A stretch of DNA of 64,000 nucleotides, taken from the NCBI RefSeq assembly GCF_000317895.1, contig NC_019567.1, positions 1,612,001 to 1,676,000 on the forward strand, written 5' to 3'. A model generated the notes under the pieces. That model ran no database searches and had not been told where the DNA came from. It was given only the letters and a program-made list of their open reading frames with translations. The translations under genes were made by a program, and so were the position numbers. Origin of the DNA: Bdellovibrio bacteriovorus str. Tiberius (GTDB taxonomy: Bacteria > Bdellovibrionota > Bdellovibrionia > Bdellovibrionales > Bdellovibrionaceae). Shown piece by piece: positions 53,520-61,578 of this stretch (position 1 is its first letter; every line of letters begins with the position of its first letter).

Positions 53520-54820
53520 TGAGCTCCCTTTTTCAACCACGAGATCAGGAAGTAAACGACGATGGACACCGGGACAACAAGAGCAGCAACAAAAATTGTG
53601 TTCAGTGCCCCTTGAACCAGGAAGCTGCCGATAACAGCCGCGGTTGAAAACACGGACAGGATCACCGGTACGGTGTAGATTCTTTTAAACAAGGCACCTT
53701 TCCAAGGCTGCACCGAAGTGGCTTTGGCAGAAGCGGCGGGTGCTTTTTTGCGGCGACGGTTCCACCAGATGTAAATGCCTGACACCGGCATCACCAAAGA
53801 GGCCACGGACAGGATCACCCACAAAATTTTCAGGAACAAGCCGCCGTAATTTCCGAAATGCAAAGGTTCTGACAGCATGGCGACTTTCAGATACCACGGA
53901 AGCTCACGCACTTCGGTCAGCTCACCCGTGACGCCATCGATAATGACCAACTCCACCAGGCGCTCGGTCATCGGAGTGTTTCCATGCATCAGCACCATGA
54001 AGTGACCCGGAGGTGAAAATTGCGTGTCGGGGAACACCATAAAATCAAAAGTCGATTCCGGCAGAGCTTTTTGCGCAGACGCGATCACCTTGTCCAACGA
54101 CGCCAGTGGAGCCTGCGGAGCTGTCGGGTACTGAACATTCAGCTTTTGCAGTTCGCTGTACTGGAAGACCTTGATCAGCGTGGAAGAAAAGCCCAGGAAA
54201 GATCCGGTCACGCCGATCATCAAGCTCCAGGCAAAAGCGGTCATGCCGATAAAGCGGTGCAAGTCACCCATGGTCGCGCGGGTGGAGCCGCGACGGACTT
54301 CCCCGAAGTTTGTTTTGCGCGCAAAGTTTCCATAGATGAAGAATCCGGAAATCAAAGTGAAGGCATACAGCACACCGATCAAACCGACATACAGCTTGCC
54401 GTTGGAACCCAGCAGAAACTCACGATGCAGACGCAGGATGAAGTCCATCACGCCATCAGATTTTTTCGGTGCAGCAACCTCTTCGCCTGTGTGCACGTTG
54501 AAATACACGCGGTGGGATTCGCGGAAAAGTTTTGAACCGTTGTTACCCATGCGCAGTTGTGCGACGTCGTGATCGGCCTCTTCAACGTTGAAGGACTGTG
54601 GGCGGTCGCCTGGGTATTTCAGCAGGATTTTTTCCAGGTGCGCATCCATCGCCGGAACGACTTCTGCGTGGTGTTCTTCGCCGTCGCCAGCGTTGCCTTC
54701 GATTTCGTCCTTCAGGATCAGGATGGTCCCGGTCAGGATCAAAACGAACAGGTGGACGGCGACAAAAATGCCCACATATATGTGGATTTTATAGAGAAAT
54801 TTAAAAAACCGTCCGTTCAC
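53516..54820 (-). CDS. PepSY-domain inner-membrane protein, candidate siderophore reductase
   Basis: It starts with GTG (AGGAAG upstream) and has 434 residues. Four or five membrane segments and periplasmic PepSY regions are visible, with conserved His in KIHIYVG, LHREFLLG, DLHRFIG and EPLHFGNYGG that could bind haem. PepSY-TM proteins such as FoxB reduce ferric siderophores at the inner membrane in Pseudomonas. It is the first gene of the siderophore operon. No canonical Fur box is evident in the 200 bp upstream. Confidence 0.83.
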   Translation of the reverse strand: MNGRFFKFLYKIHIYVGIFVAVHLFVLILTGTILILKDEIEGNAGDGEEHHAEVVPAMDAHLEKILLKYPGDRPQSFNVEEADHDVAQLRMGNNGSKLFRESHRVYFNVHTGEEVAAPKKSDGVMDFILRLHREFLLGSNGKLYVGLIGVLYAFTLISGFFIYGNFARKTNFGEVRRGSTRATMGDLHRFIGMTAFAWSLMIGVTGSFLGFSSTLIKVFQYSELQKLNVQYPTAPQAPLASLDKVIASAQKALPESTFDFMVFPDTQFSPPGHFMVLMHGNTPMTERLVELVIIDGVTGELTEVRELPWYLKVAMLSEPLHFGNYGGLFLKILWVILSVASLVMPVSGIYIWWNRRRKKAPAASAKATSVQPWKGALFKRIYTVPVILSVFSTAAVIGSFLVQGALNTIFVAALVVPVSIVVYFLISWLKKGAQ

Positions 54821-54956
54821 AAAACTTCCTGCGAATAAGAGTCATTTAGGGTCGGTTGGTTTTAATATGGGGCGCCAGAGGGGGCAAGTTCTGTGACTCA
54901 ATGGAAGCGTATTGAGAAAATATTGGAGGGTCTTTGTGAGGGGGGCTTAGAAATAA

Positions 54957-54990
54957 AAAAACTCCCATCCGTTTAGGTATGGGAGTTTTT
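54957..54990. terminator. Bidirectional terminator downstream of the 55.0-kb gene
   Basis: AAAAACTCCCAT (54957-54968) and ATGGGAGTTTTT (54979-54990) form a 12-bp stem with a 10-nt loop and T-runs on both strands. It ends the minus-strand gene at 55020, upstream of the siderophore operon. Confidence 0.9.
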
Positions 54991-55019
54991 CAAATTTACC
55001 AATCAATGGGACGGTAAAA

Positions 55020-55520
55020 TTACTTTACGCGGCCAGTAACTTGGATGTGGATACCAACTTTGTCGGAATCGCACAGGTCTTGAGCGTCAGAAACTGGAAC
55101 GTAAACAGCTACGCGACCGTGAAGGTATTTGTAGTCGTTTTTAGCCAGCAATTGATCAAGGTAAGCTTTACCAGCAGAGCAGTCAGAAGTGCCGGAAGTT
55201 GCGTAAGCTTTGGAATCAGTCAAAGCTACAGTCCACAATGCGTTGTCTGCCAACATCAAAGTGCTGTAGTTACAAGTGGAGTCACCTTCAGTGTAAGTTG
55301 CCTTAAGAAGGATGTTGTCCAAAGAGTAGTCTGCAGAAGCAGTTGTGAAGATGATGTTGCGGGAAGAGATATCAACCGGAGTCGCCGTTTGAGTGTTGCC
55401 GTCGTCACAAACGTAAGCTGTGAATTTTGCCAACCATCTTTCGCCATCAAGAACCAGATCTTGGTTAGCTTGTGCAGAGAATGGAAGAACCATCATAAGT
55501 GCCAGTACGAATTTTTTCAT
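55020..55520 (-). CDS. Small exported cysteine-containing protein, unknown
   Basis: The 166-residue protein has a signal peptide (MKKFVLALMMVLPFSAQA) and a mature part of about 148 residues with several Cys residues in separated positions (Y-V-C-D-D, S-T-C-N-Y, S-D-C-S-A, D-L-C-D-S), which suggests two disulphides. It ends VTGRVK. No family is recognised. GGAG lies before the ATG. It has a terminator right after, so it is a single-gene unit. Confidence 0.7.
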   Translation of the reverse strand: MKKFVLALMMVLPFSAQANQDLVLDGERWLAKFTAYVCDDGNTQTATPVDISSRNIIFTTASADYSLDNILLKATYTEGDSTCNYSTLMLADNALWTVALTDSKAYATSGTSDCSAGKAYLDQLLAKNDYKYLHGRVAVYVPVSDAQDLCDSDKVGIHIQVTGRVK

Positions 55521-55688
55521 GTTTTCTCCTTAATTGAGGTTTTATGAACTGGCGTGGTTTCTAAAATCAAAGAGGGCAGAAAGCAACTTATGAAATCTAA
55601 TGAGAATCTATTGATAAAAGCGCCCTGAAAAAGGGAGCTTAAGTGTCCGTATTAAGGTGTATTTTTACAAATTCGACTGCAAGTTCGA

Positions 55689-56600
55689 CTACAGATTCCA
55701 AGCCCAGCCGGCTTTGATCACAATCATGCTGGCTTTCACAGTGTCTGAAGCCGGGAACATATTGTATTCGATGCTGACGGGGATGTAGTTTTTGCGATCC
55801 ATCTGCCAGTCCAAACCTCCACCGAAAGTGAAGACCTGATTGGTGGAGATTTCTGATTCGTTCAGCGCCGTGGAGGACTTGGAAAGCGCCAGCAGATAGC
55901 CCATGCCGCCACCCAGCCACACACGGTATTTGTTCTGAATCGGATACCATTTCAAAAGACCATACAGGGACAGATAGTTGATTTTCGCATCACACGTGGT
56001 GCTGCTGTTACAAGCTGCTTCGCTTGAGCTGCCCGTGACGTTGAATTGTTCCATCGCTGCGTAGCCGCGGCCCACCAGGCTGTTGTTCAGGGCATAGTCA
56101 TAGAACCCGCCGAAGCCAAAGCCGGTGCCGGACATGCTGGCAGAAGCTTTCTGGCTGATGCCGAAGCTGTCGCGATAAGTGATGTCGGCATCCATGGTGT
56201 TCATCATATAGCCGCCCAAAACGCCCCAGGAGTCCTTCAGGACGCGCAAATAGCCGGTAGCATTGCTTTGCTTGGGGGTGGACTCTTCGCCTGTCTCAGC
56301 CGGGGCGTCAGCGGACATGGCGGAGGGCGCTTTGGCCTGCAAAGTAAAGCCATCAGCGGCTTTACCACGCACGATTTCACCCAGAGCTTTGCTGCCTTTG
56401 ACTTGTTTGATGCGAATGATGGCCGAACGTTTTTGTGTGGACGGGTTGATCAGATAGAATTCTTCACCCACCTCGGTGGCATCGCCATCCAGATTGATCA
56501 GAACTTTTTGCCCTTTGACTGCAGAAACCGATGCGGCAAGGCCTGTGGAGGAAAAACAAAGCAGAAGACTCAAAGCGCACAGCTGGTTTTTGAAATTCAC
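55689..56600 (-). CDS. Outer-membrane beta-barrel-like protein, unknown
   Basis: The 303-residue protein has a signal peptide (CALSLLLCFSSTGLAA) and an N-terminal SH3-like region with INPSTQKRSAIIRIKQVKGSKALGEI. A Ser/Pro/Ala linker at about 95-115 leads to a barrel-like domain with YLSLYGLLKWYPIQNKYRVWLGGG, ending AWNL. It is 13 bp downstream of a small lipoprotein gene and both may be cotranscribed. No family is recognised. Confidence 0.6.
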   Translation of the reverse strand: MNFKNQLCALSLLLCFSSTGLAASVSAVKGQKVLINLDGDATEVGEEFYLINPSTQKRSAIIRIKQVKGSKALGEIVRGKAADGFTLQAKAPSAMSADAPAETGEESTPKQSNATGYLRVLKDSWGVLGGYMMNTMDADITYRDSFGISQKASASMSGTGFGFGGFYDYALNNSLVGRGYAAMEQFNVTGSSSEAACNSSTTCDAKINYLSLYGLLKWYPIQNKYRVWLGGGMGYLLALSKSSTALNESEISTNQVFTFGGGLDWQMDRKNYIPVSIEYNMFPASDTVKASMIVIKAGWAWNL

Positions 56601-56613
56601 TCGGGGACCTCTT

Positions 56614-57003
56614 CTATTCCAGTGTCATCAGGTTGTTTTCAAGTTCACGGATGAATTGATCTTTGTACAAGGTCCAGACGGTCTCGCTGGCGAACTGATA
56701 GATGCAGGACTGAGTCGACTTTTCGCTTTTTTGCAAAGCTTTGACTTCGACCACTTCACCGCGGTGAGTGCGCCAGATCTCCAGATCGTTTTCTGAAAGG
56801 ACAAGTTCGTAGGTGTGAGAAGGGAATTCCTCGTTGAACCAGGTCTCAAGTTTTCCTTCTTTTTTACAACTGATCAGCTGGAAAGAAGCGGCAGCCACTT
56901 TGCCCGGAGCTTCGGATTCAAACTGCTTACGACCCTCCGAACGGTAGATTGTACAACCGCTGAGTAAAACCACAAAAAGGGAGGAAAGTATGAAACTTTT
57001 CAT
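56614..57003 (-). CDS. Small lipoprotein, unknown
   Basis: The 129-residue protein has the lipobox LLSGC (C17). The rest is a small mixed alpha/beta domain with two Cys residues (ISCKKEG, QSCIYQF). No family is recognised. It precedes the 55.7-kb beta-barrel gene by 13 bp on the same strand. Confidence 0.65.
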   Translation of the reverse strand: MKSFILSSLFVVLLSGCTIYRSEGRKQFESEAPGKVAAASFQLISCKKEGKLETWFNEEFPSHTYELVLSENDLEIWRTHRGEVVEVKALQKSEKSTQSCIYQFASETVWTLYKDQFIRELENNLMTLE

Positions 57004-57032
57004 AGCCCTTTAATTATAAGAACTTAAAAGGC

Positions 57033-57064
57033 AAAAAAAAAGCCCCGAATTACTTCAGGGCTTT
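57033..57064 (-). terminator. Terminator of ssb
   Basis: AAAGCCC (57039-57045) and GGGCTTT (57058-57064) form a stem. The run of As before it is a T-run on the minus strand, so it ends transcripts from ssb after the palindromic element. Confidence 0.8.
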
Positions 57065-57083
57065 AGGCTAATCCCAAAAATCA

Positions 57084-57209
57084 CTAAGGGATCAAAATGG
57101 TCTGAATGCAAGGCGGATGAGTTTCGCCCGCAAGGAGGCGTAGCCTAAGCTACGCTGGATGAGGACGAAGCTCATTCAACGCAGCAGGCGGGCCGTTTTC
57201 ATCCCTTAG
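57084..57209. repeat. Palindromic element in the ssb 3' region
   Basis: CTAAGGGAT (57084) and ATCCCTTAG (57201) close a longer imperfect stem (16 of 19 bases match). A perfect GCGTAGC/GCTACGC hairpin (57138-57155) lies inside. The outer arm contains the ssb stop codon. It lies between ssb and its terminator, so it is part of the transcript. Confidence 0.65.
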
Positions 57210-57637
57210 AATGGAATTTCGTCGTTAGAGTTGAAGCTAGGCTCCGGACCGAAATCCTGGAAGTTGAAATCGTCGTTACCCATAGAGTTGCCAGAGGATT
57301 TTTCGCCACCAGCTGCGCCCAGGAATTGAACTGTGGAAGCCACGATTTCAGTCGTGTAGCGTTTTTGACCTTGTTGGTCTTCCCACTGACGAGTTTGCAA
57401 TTTGCCTTCTACGTAAACCTGACGGCCTTTGGAAAGGTGTTTGCCGCAGATCTCAGCCAATTTGCCCCATACAGTGATACGGTGCCATTCAGTGCGCTCT
57501 TGGCGTTGACCGTCTTTTACCCATGACTCACTTGTAGCCAGATTCAAACGCGCAACAGTGCTGCCACTGCCGATTGCCTTAACTTCAGGATCAGCGCCCA
57601 AACGGCCTACAAGGATAACTTTATTTACTCCGGACAT
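57206..57637 (-). CDS. ssb: Single-stranded DNA-binding protein
   Basis: The 143-residue protein has the OB-fold start [19 protein letters not shown] and later [18 protein letters not shown]. The disordered tail ends DEIPF, the conserved acidic tip that binds partner proteins. It protects single-stranded DNA in replication and repair. The stop is inside a palindromic element. Confidence 0.97.
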   Translation of the reverse strand: MSGVNKVILVGRLGADPEVKAIGSGSTVARLNLATSESWVKDGQRQERTEWHRITVWGKLAEICGKHLSKGRQVYVEGKLQTRQWEDQQGQKRYTTEIVASTVQFLGAAGGEKSSGNSMGNDDFNFQDFGPEPSFNSNDEIPF

Positions 57638-57749
57638 ATTCCCTCCAAATATTAATTAACCAGTTCGTTTTTTGTCAGAACGGGAGCTAAGTCAATAAGG
57701 ACTTAGCTTCAGGATTGTATTGTGAATAGGGTGAGCAATATTTAGGCAG

Positions 57750-57780
57750 AGCCCCGCATCAAGTTAATTTAAGCGGGGCT
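57750..57780. other. GC-rich hairpin between ssb and gspN
   Basis: AGCCCCGC (57750-57757) and GCGGGGCT (57773-57780) enclose a 15-nt loop, just beyond the gspN stop. There is no T-run beside it on the minus strand, so termination is possible but unproven. Confidence 0.5.
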
Positions 57781-57802
57781 GGTGGGGGATCTAATAATCG
57801 GA

Positions 57803-58768
57803 TTAACGCACGGCGCCGATGCTTGGCGGCATCATAGGATTGCTGGCGGAAACCTTGAATTTGTACTGGGAGCCTTCGGAGGTCGGTGTTTTATAACCGT
57901 CAATGAACGTCAGGAACAAAGCCGCACGCTCTTGGAAGCTGCGTTTGGTTTTAAGATCCACTTCGATATTATAAGCACCAATCTGATGACCGAAAGAGTT
58001 TCCACGATTCACAATCGTCAGGCCGATCTTGCCTTTAATAGTACCGTAAAGTTCATCGCCCGGTTTACCAATGGTTCCGGTTTCAATCACGAACTGTCCG
58101 GCGGCCAGACGGCCTTTCAGTTCCACCGTGCTCAATTTCAGATCCGGCAACGTCAATGGGCCCATCGGGGTGTTCACGTTGGAAGGCGGAAGCTCGAACT
58201 GATTGATGGAAAGATTCATTTCAATGTCGGGCTGTTCCTGGAAAGTCAGATCGGCCAAAGCCGTGGACTCCAGATTCAGCTGACCTTTTAGCAGAACAGG
58301 CAAGTTCGCCATTTCGCGCAGATCATGCAGGGAAATCTTTTTCGCGCTGACTTCGATCTTGTGGCGTTCAGCACCGTTTTCGGTTTTGCTGCCTTTACCC
58401 ACTTGAACGTCGACGTCACCTTTCAACAAACCCTTTGCAGACACATGGCCGTAAGGTTTTTGCTGAATCAGGCCACGAACCGACGGAGTGATCACCAGCT
58501 CCGTCGCTGAAATCGCCGGAGTTCTGATGGATTCAATATAGACTTGATCCATCTTCACGCCCGGTTGCGGGAACAGGCTCATTTTTAGTTTTTCAAACTG
58601 CACGTAAACAGAATTATTGGAAAGACGGGACACCTGGGAAGAAATCAAATCACTCAGGTCGTCAAACGGGAACAGCAGAAAAACAAAGACCAGGGCGGAA
58701 ACCACCATGACAAAGATTTTGCCTTTGCTTTCGCGGATCAATTTCAGCAACTGACGAAGTTGTTCCAT
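57803..58768 (-). CDS. gspN: Type II secretion system protein GspN
   Basis: The 321-residue protein has a single N-terminal membrane segment (GKIFVMVVSALVFVFLLFPF) and a long periplasmic beta-rich domain, as in delta-proteobacterial GspN. GspN is an accessory inner-membrane part of the type II secretion machine. Its start shares one base with the gspM stop (TAATG). Confidence 0.8.
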   Translation of the reverse strand: MEQLRQLLKLIRESKGKIFVMVVSALVFVFLLFPFDDLSDLISSQVSRLSNNSVYVQFEKLKMSLFPQPGVKMDQVYIESIRTPAISATELVITPSVRGLIQQKPYGHVSAKGLLKGDVDVQVGKGSKTENGAERHKIEVSAKKISLHDLREMANLPVLLKGQLNLESTALADLTFQEQPDIEMNLSINQFELPPSNVNTPMGPLTLPDLKLSTVELKGRLAAGQFVIETGTIGKPGDELYGTIKGKIGLTIVNRGNSFGHQIGAYNIEVDLKTKRSFQERAALFLTFIDGYKTPTSEGSQYKFKVSASNPMMPPSIGAVR

Positions 58769-59463
58769 TATTCGTCTCCGCTGTCGTTGTTGTTGTTACG
58801 TTTGAAGCGGTTGCCGCGCGAAGGAGGCTCGGGAGCTTCCGGTGCCGGGGCGGCAGGGACGGCCAAAGCCACCATCTTGTAAACCACGTCAAAATAGCGG
58901 TTGTCCTCGCGGTTGGCGGTCATCACCATGTCTTTCATTTTCACACTCGGGTTGATGCTCTGGAACTGATAGCCCAGATCCAGCACCTGACGGATGTTTA
59001 GTTTTGCAAGGCTGACCTGCAAAAGACCTTCTGTCAGATTTTTAGGAACCAGATTGGAATTGTTGTCCTGAATCTCGGTGCCTTTGATCTGTTCCGGCAA
59101 AAGATTCGCCGCCTTGATCTGATTGTCGATGTTGTTGCGAATCATGTCCATGCTTGGCGCCTGGGGAATCTGCGGAACATCCGAAGATTCACGGCTGACC
59201 TTCAGCAATTCACGAATGGTCATGCGTTTGCTTTCAAATTCGCCGACGTATTCAGTGGACTGAGTGTATTTGCCATAAGGAATGGACAGGATGATCAAAG
59301 AAACCAGCGCCACGCCACCCACCAAAGTGAGCTTTTGCATGGCCGGAGTCATGTTTTCATAGCGGTCGCGCAGCTGATTGTAAGCACCACTTTCCTGGAT
59401 ACGTTCCCAGGTCACACGGGCGTCGCTGACAAGTTTTTCTTTTAAATCGTCAAAACTGCTCAT
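58768..59463 (-). CDS. gspM: Type II secretion system protein GspM
   Basis: The 231-residue protein has a cytoplasmic N-terminal helix, one membrane segment (LTLVGGVALVSLIILSI) and a periplasmic domain, then a disordered tail with Asn and Asp residues. GspM forms the inner-membrane platform with GspL. It overlaps gspL by ATGA and gspN by 1 nt. Confidence 0.75.
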   Translation of the reverse strand: MSSFDDLKEKLVSDARVTWERIQESGAYNQLRDRYENMTPAMQKLTLVGGVALVSLIILSIPYGKYTQSTEYVGEFESKRMTIRELLKVSRESSDVPQIPQAPSMDMIRNNIDNQIKAANLLPEQIKGTEIQDNNSNLVPKNLTEGLLQVSLAKLNIRQVLDLGYQFQSINPSVKMKDMVMTANREDNRYFDVVYKMVALAVPAAPAPEAPEPPSRGNRFKRNNNNDSGDE

Positions 59464-61127
59464 CTTGTCACCTTCTCAACATTGCGATCGACATTGAAGC
59501 TGAATGAAAAAGCGGTGCGGCCGGGCAGAGCGCCCAGCGTGCTTTGGCCACTTTTCACCTGACCATCCGTGGAAACGTTGGTCAGTGCCTGCTGCAGAAG
59601 ACTCATTTCACGCGGAGAGTTCACATACCCTTGCAAAGTCACCTGAGCATCCTGAATCGCCATTTGCTGGATGTCCAAAGTGATCGAGGACTTCGGCGGA
59701 GCCGCATCGTTGATCTTTTTGGCGATGTCCAGGGCGGAGTTCATATTGGCAACGCTCGCCAGAGTTTTAAGATCAGCGGCGCGTTTTTTGTTGTCACGGA
59801 TGTACTTGCGAATGCCGTTTTCAGAAGCCGCACGGCCTTTCAGACCTGCGACTGTCTTGGCTTGGGACTTCAGCACTTCCTGAGTGCGGTCCGCAAGGCT
59901 TAAAGCAAAGCTTTCACGCAAAGACGAGTACACAAACAGAACCACCAAAGCCGCTGTGGCCACTTTGATTGTCGAGCCCCATTTTTCCCAGAACATTTTC
60001 AGCTGGTGATTTTCTTTGGCGAATTCACCGCGCAGGAAGTTCAAAGGTGGGTTTCTTGGTTTTTTGAAGCCTTCAATCGCCAGTCCCAAAGCCACGCCAC
60101 AAATTGCGCCATGGTAAGCTGAGCGTTCGAAGTTTACATTCGGGATCTGATCCAGAACCGACACGCGGTTCACCGGAACTTCCAGAACTTGCGTCAGGAA
60201 TGGGCCCAGATTCTGAATCTGAGATACACCGCCGGTCAGGTGGATGCTGTTGATCTGGGCATTGAATTCACTTTTCATTTCCAGAATCGCCAGTTGCAGA
60301 TCCCGCGCCATTTCGCGCACGCACTTGGCAATTGTGTCTGAGAAAGTCACCTGATCGAAAGTGGCACCCTGTTTATTGGTCAGGATGAATGCTTTGGTCT
60401 GAAGTTCTTTGATCGCTTCGATGTACGGAATTTCGTATTTCTTCGCAATGGCGTCAGCGATATTTTTACCGCCCCAAAGAATAGACCCCACCTGAATCAA
60501 AGAGCTGCCTTCAAAGGCACACACCAAAGTGCGGCTGTGCCCGATGTTCAAAGTGATAGTGACCTGACGAACGGGTCTGACTTCTTCTTCCAGTCCCAAA
60601 GCCGGAGCTGTCAAAGCGGGTGGGGCTTCATTCCAGCGTTCGAACACGTTCGCAAAGGAAGTGCCCTCGGAAGAAATGATGAACGGATCCATGTTGGAAT
60701 CCTGCGCACGCTGAATTAGATTCTGCACGTGGATTTTTGGAGCCGCACACGCCAGAACTTCCGCGCCGGAACCTACCGTGCGGATGATTTTAGCGTCAAA
60801 GATGGCATTGTCAGATGAAAATGGCAGATCTTCTTCAAGTTCAAAGGCCAGAGATTTGGAGATCTTGATGCGGTCATTGAACGGGAAGAATTTGTTTCGA
60901 ATCGCCACGCGATTTTGTGGCAATGCAAAGTTGAACCGAGTTTGTGACGGGTCATAAAGACTGGAGAGGTCACGCAAATACTCAAGGATTTCAAGCTCCT
61001 GATCAGCGCCTGGAGAAATTCCGAGTGGATGCTCCATGAACTGAGTTACTTGAAAGCCCTTTGAAGTGGACTGCACTTCAACAACCTTGATGCTGCTGGA
61101 TCCGATGTCAATGCCGAGAGATTTCAA
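59460..61127 (-). CDS. gspL: Type II secretion system protein GspL (PilM-like actin-fold N-terminus)
   Basis: A TTG start at 61127 is chosen because GGAGGA lies 7 nt upstream and it opens KSLGIDIGSSSIKVVEV, the PilM/GspL actin-like start. This gives 555 residues. The actin-like part runs to about residue 380, a membrane segment follows (ATAALVVLFVYSSL), then a periplasmic PilN-like domain. GspL links the GspE ATPase to the platform. A palindromic element lies 46 bp upstream. Confidence 0.85.
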   Translation of the reverse strand: MKSLGIDIGSSSIKVVEVQSTSKGFQVTQFMEHPLGISPGADQELEILEYLRDLSSLYDPSQTRFNFALPQNRVAIRNKFFPFNDRIKISKSLAFELEEDLPFSSDNAIFDAKIIRTVGSGAEVLACAAPKIHVQNLIQRAQDSNMDPFIISSEGTSFANVFERWNEAPPALTAPALGLEEEVRPVRQVTITLNIGHSRTLVCAFEGSSLIQVGSILWGGKNIADAIAKKYEIPYIEAIKELQTKAFILTNKQGATFDQVTFSDTIAKCVREMARDLQLAILEMKSEFNAQINSIHLTGGVSQIQNLGPFLTQVLEVPVNRVSVLDQIPNVNFERSAYHGAICGVALGLAIEGFKKPRNPPLNFLRGEFAKENHQLKMFWEKWGSTIKVATAALVVLFVYSSLRESFALSLADRTQEVLKSQAKTVAGLKGRAASENGIRKYIRDNKKRAADLKTLASVANMNSALDIAKKINDAAPPKSSITLDIQQMAIQDAQVTLQGYVNSPREMSLLQQALTNVSTDGQVKSGQSTLGALPGRTAFSFSFNVDRNVEKVTR

Positions 61128-61578
61128 AGCAATTCCTCCATGAACTGGCTTTGGTCTAAGTTTATGCGACGTTTGGCTCTGTGTATAGCTATTATTGTCG
61201 CCACGCCATCCGGGCTCAGTCGGTGCCGCAGCTTCGCTGCGGTTCGCGCATCCATGCGCCACCGAAGGGCGACAATAACAGCTATACACAGAGCCAATGG
61301 CATAAAAGACCTGCATCTTGGTGCGGGGGATGTAGGCTGTTCCCCTTTGGGGAAGGCGCGGTGGGGATGGGGATGCTGGATTTTGGTCGAGGTGTGGGTG
61401 GTTATTGGGTGACGCGCTTCGCCCTCGTAGCGAGGGCGGATTGCGTTAACTGCTAGAGATGGAGGGTTGTCGAAATATTGGACGGCCCTTGGAAATTTTG
61501 CTGGTTTCTTCGATGTAATCATACAGAAACGTATTTAGTGGTAGAAACGCGGATCAAATTCAATCTTTTGAGGTTTTC
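61128..61578. other. 451-bp region of hairpins between gspL and the plus-strand gene
   Basis: It contains the palindromic element at 61173-61297, a TTCCCC/GGGGAA hairpin (61340-61354), and a CGCCCTCG/CGAGGGCG hairpin (61420-61438). Reading frames there come from the repeats. The GAGG ribosome site of the next gene is at its right end. No other gene is evident. Confidence 0.7.
61173..61297. repeat. 125-bp palindromic element upstream of gspL
   Basis: 30-bp arms at 61173-61202 and 61268-61297 match with one mismatch. Inside are CCGCAG/CTGCGG and GCGCAT/ATGCGC hairpins. It resembles a REP or MITE-type structured repeat. It may be in the leader of gspL. Confidence 0.75.

Noticed and set aside
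54821-54960. Possible Fur box
   Set aside because: The best candidate matches the 19-bp consensus too poorly to report.
61140-61456. Overlapping short frames on both strands
   Set aside because: They mirror the palindrome and repeats and share inverted sequence, so they are not genes.
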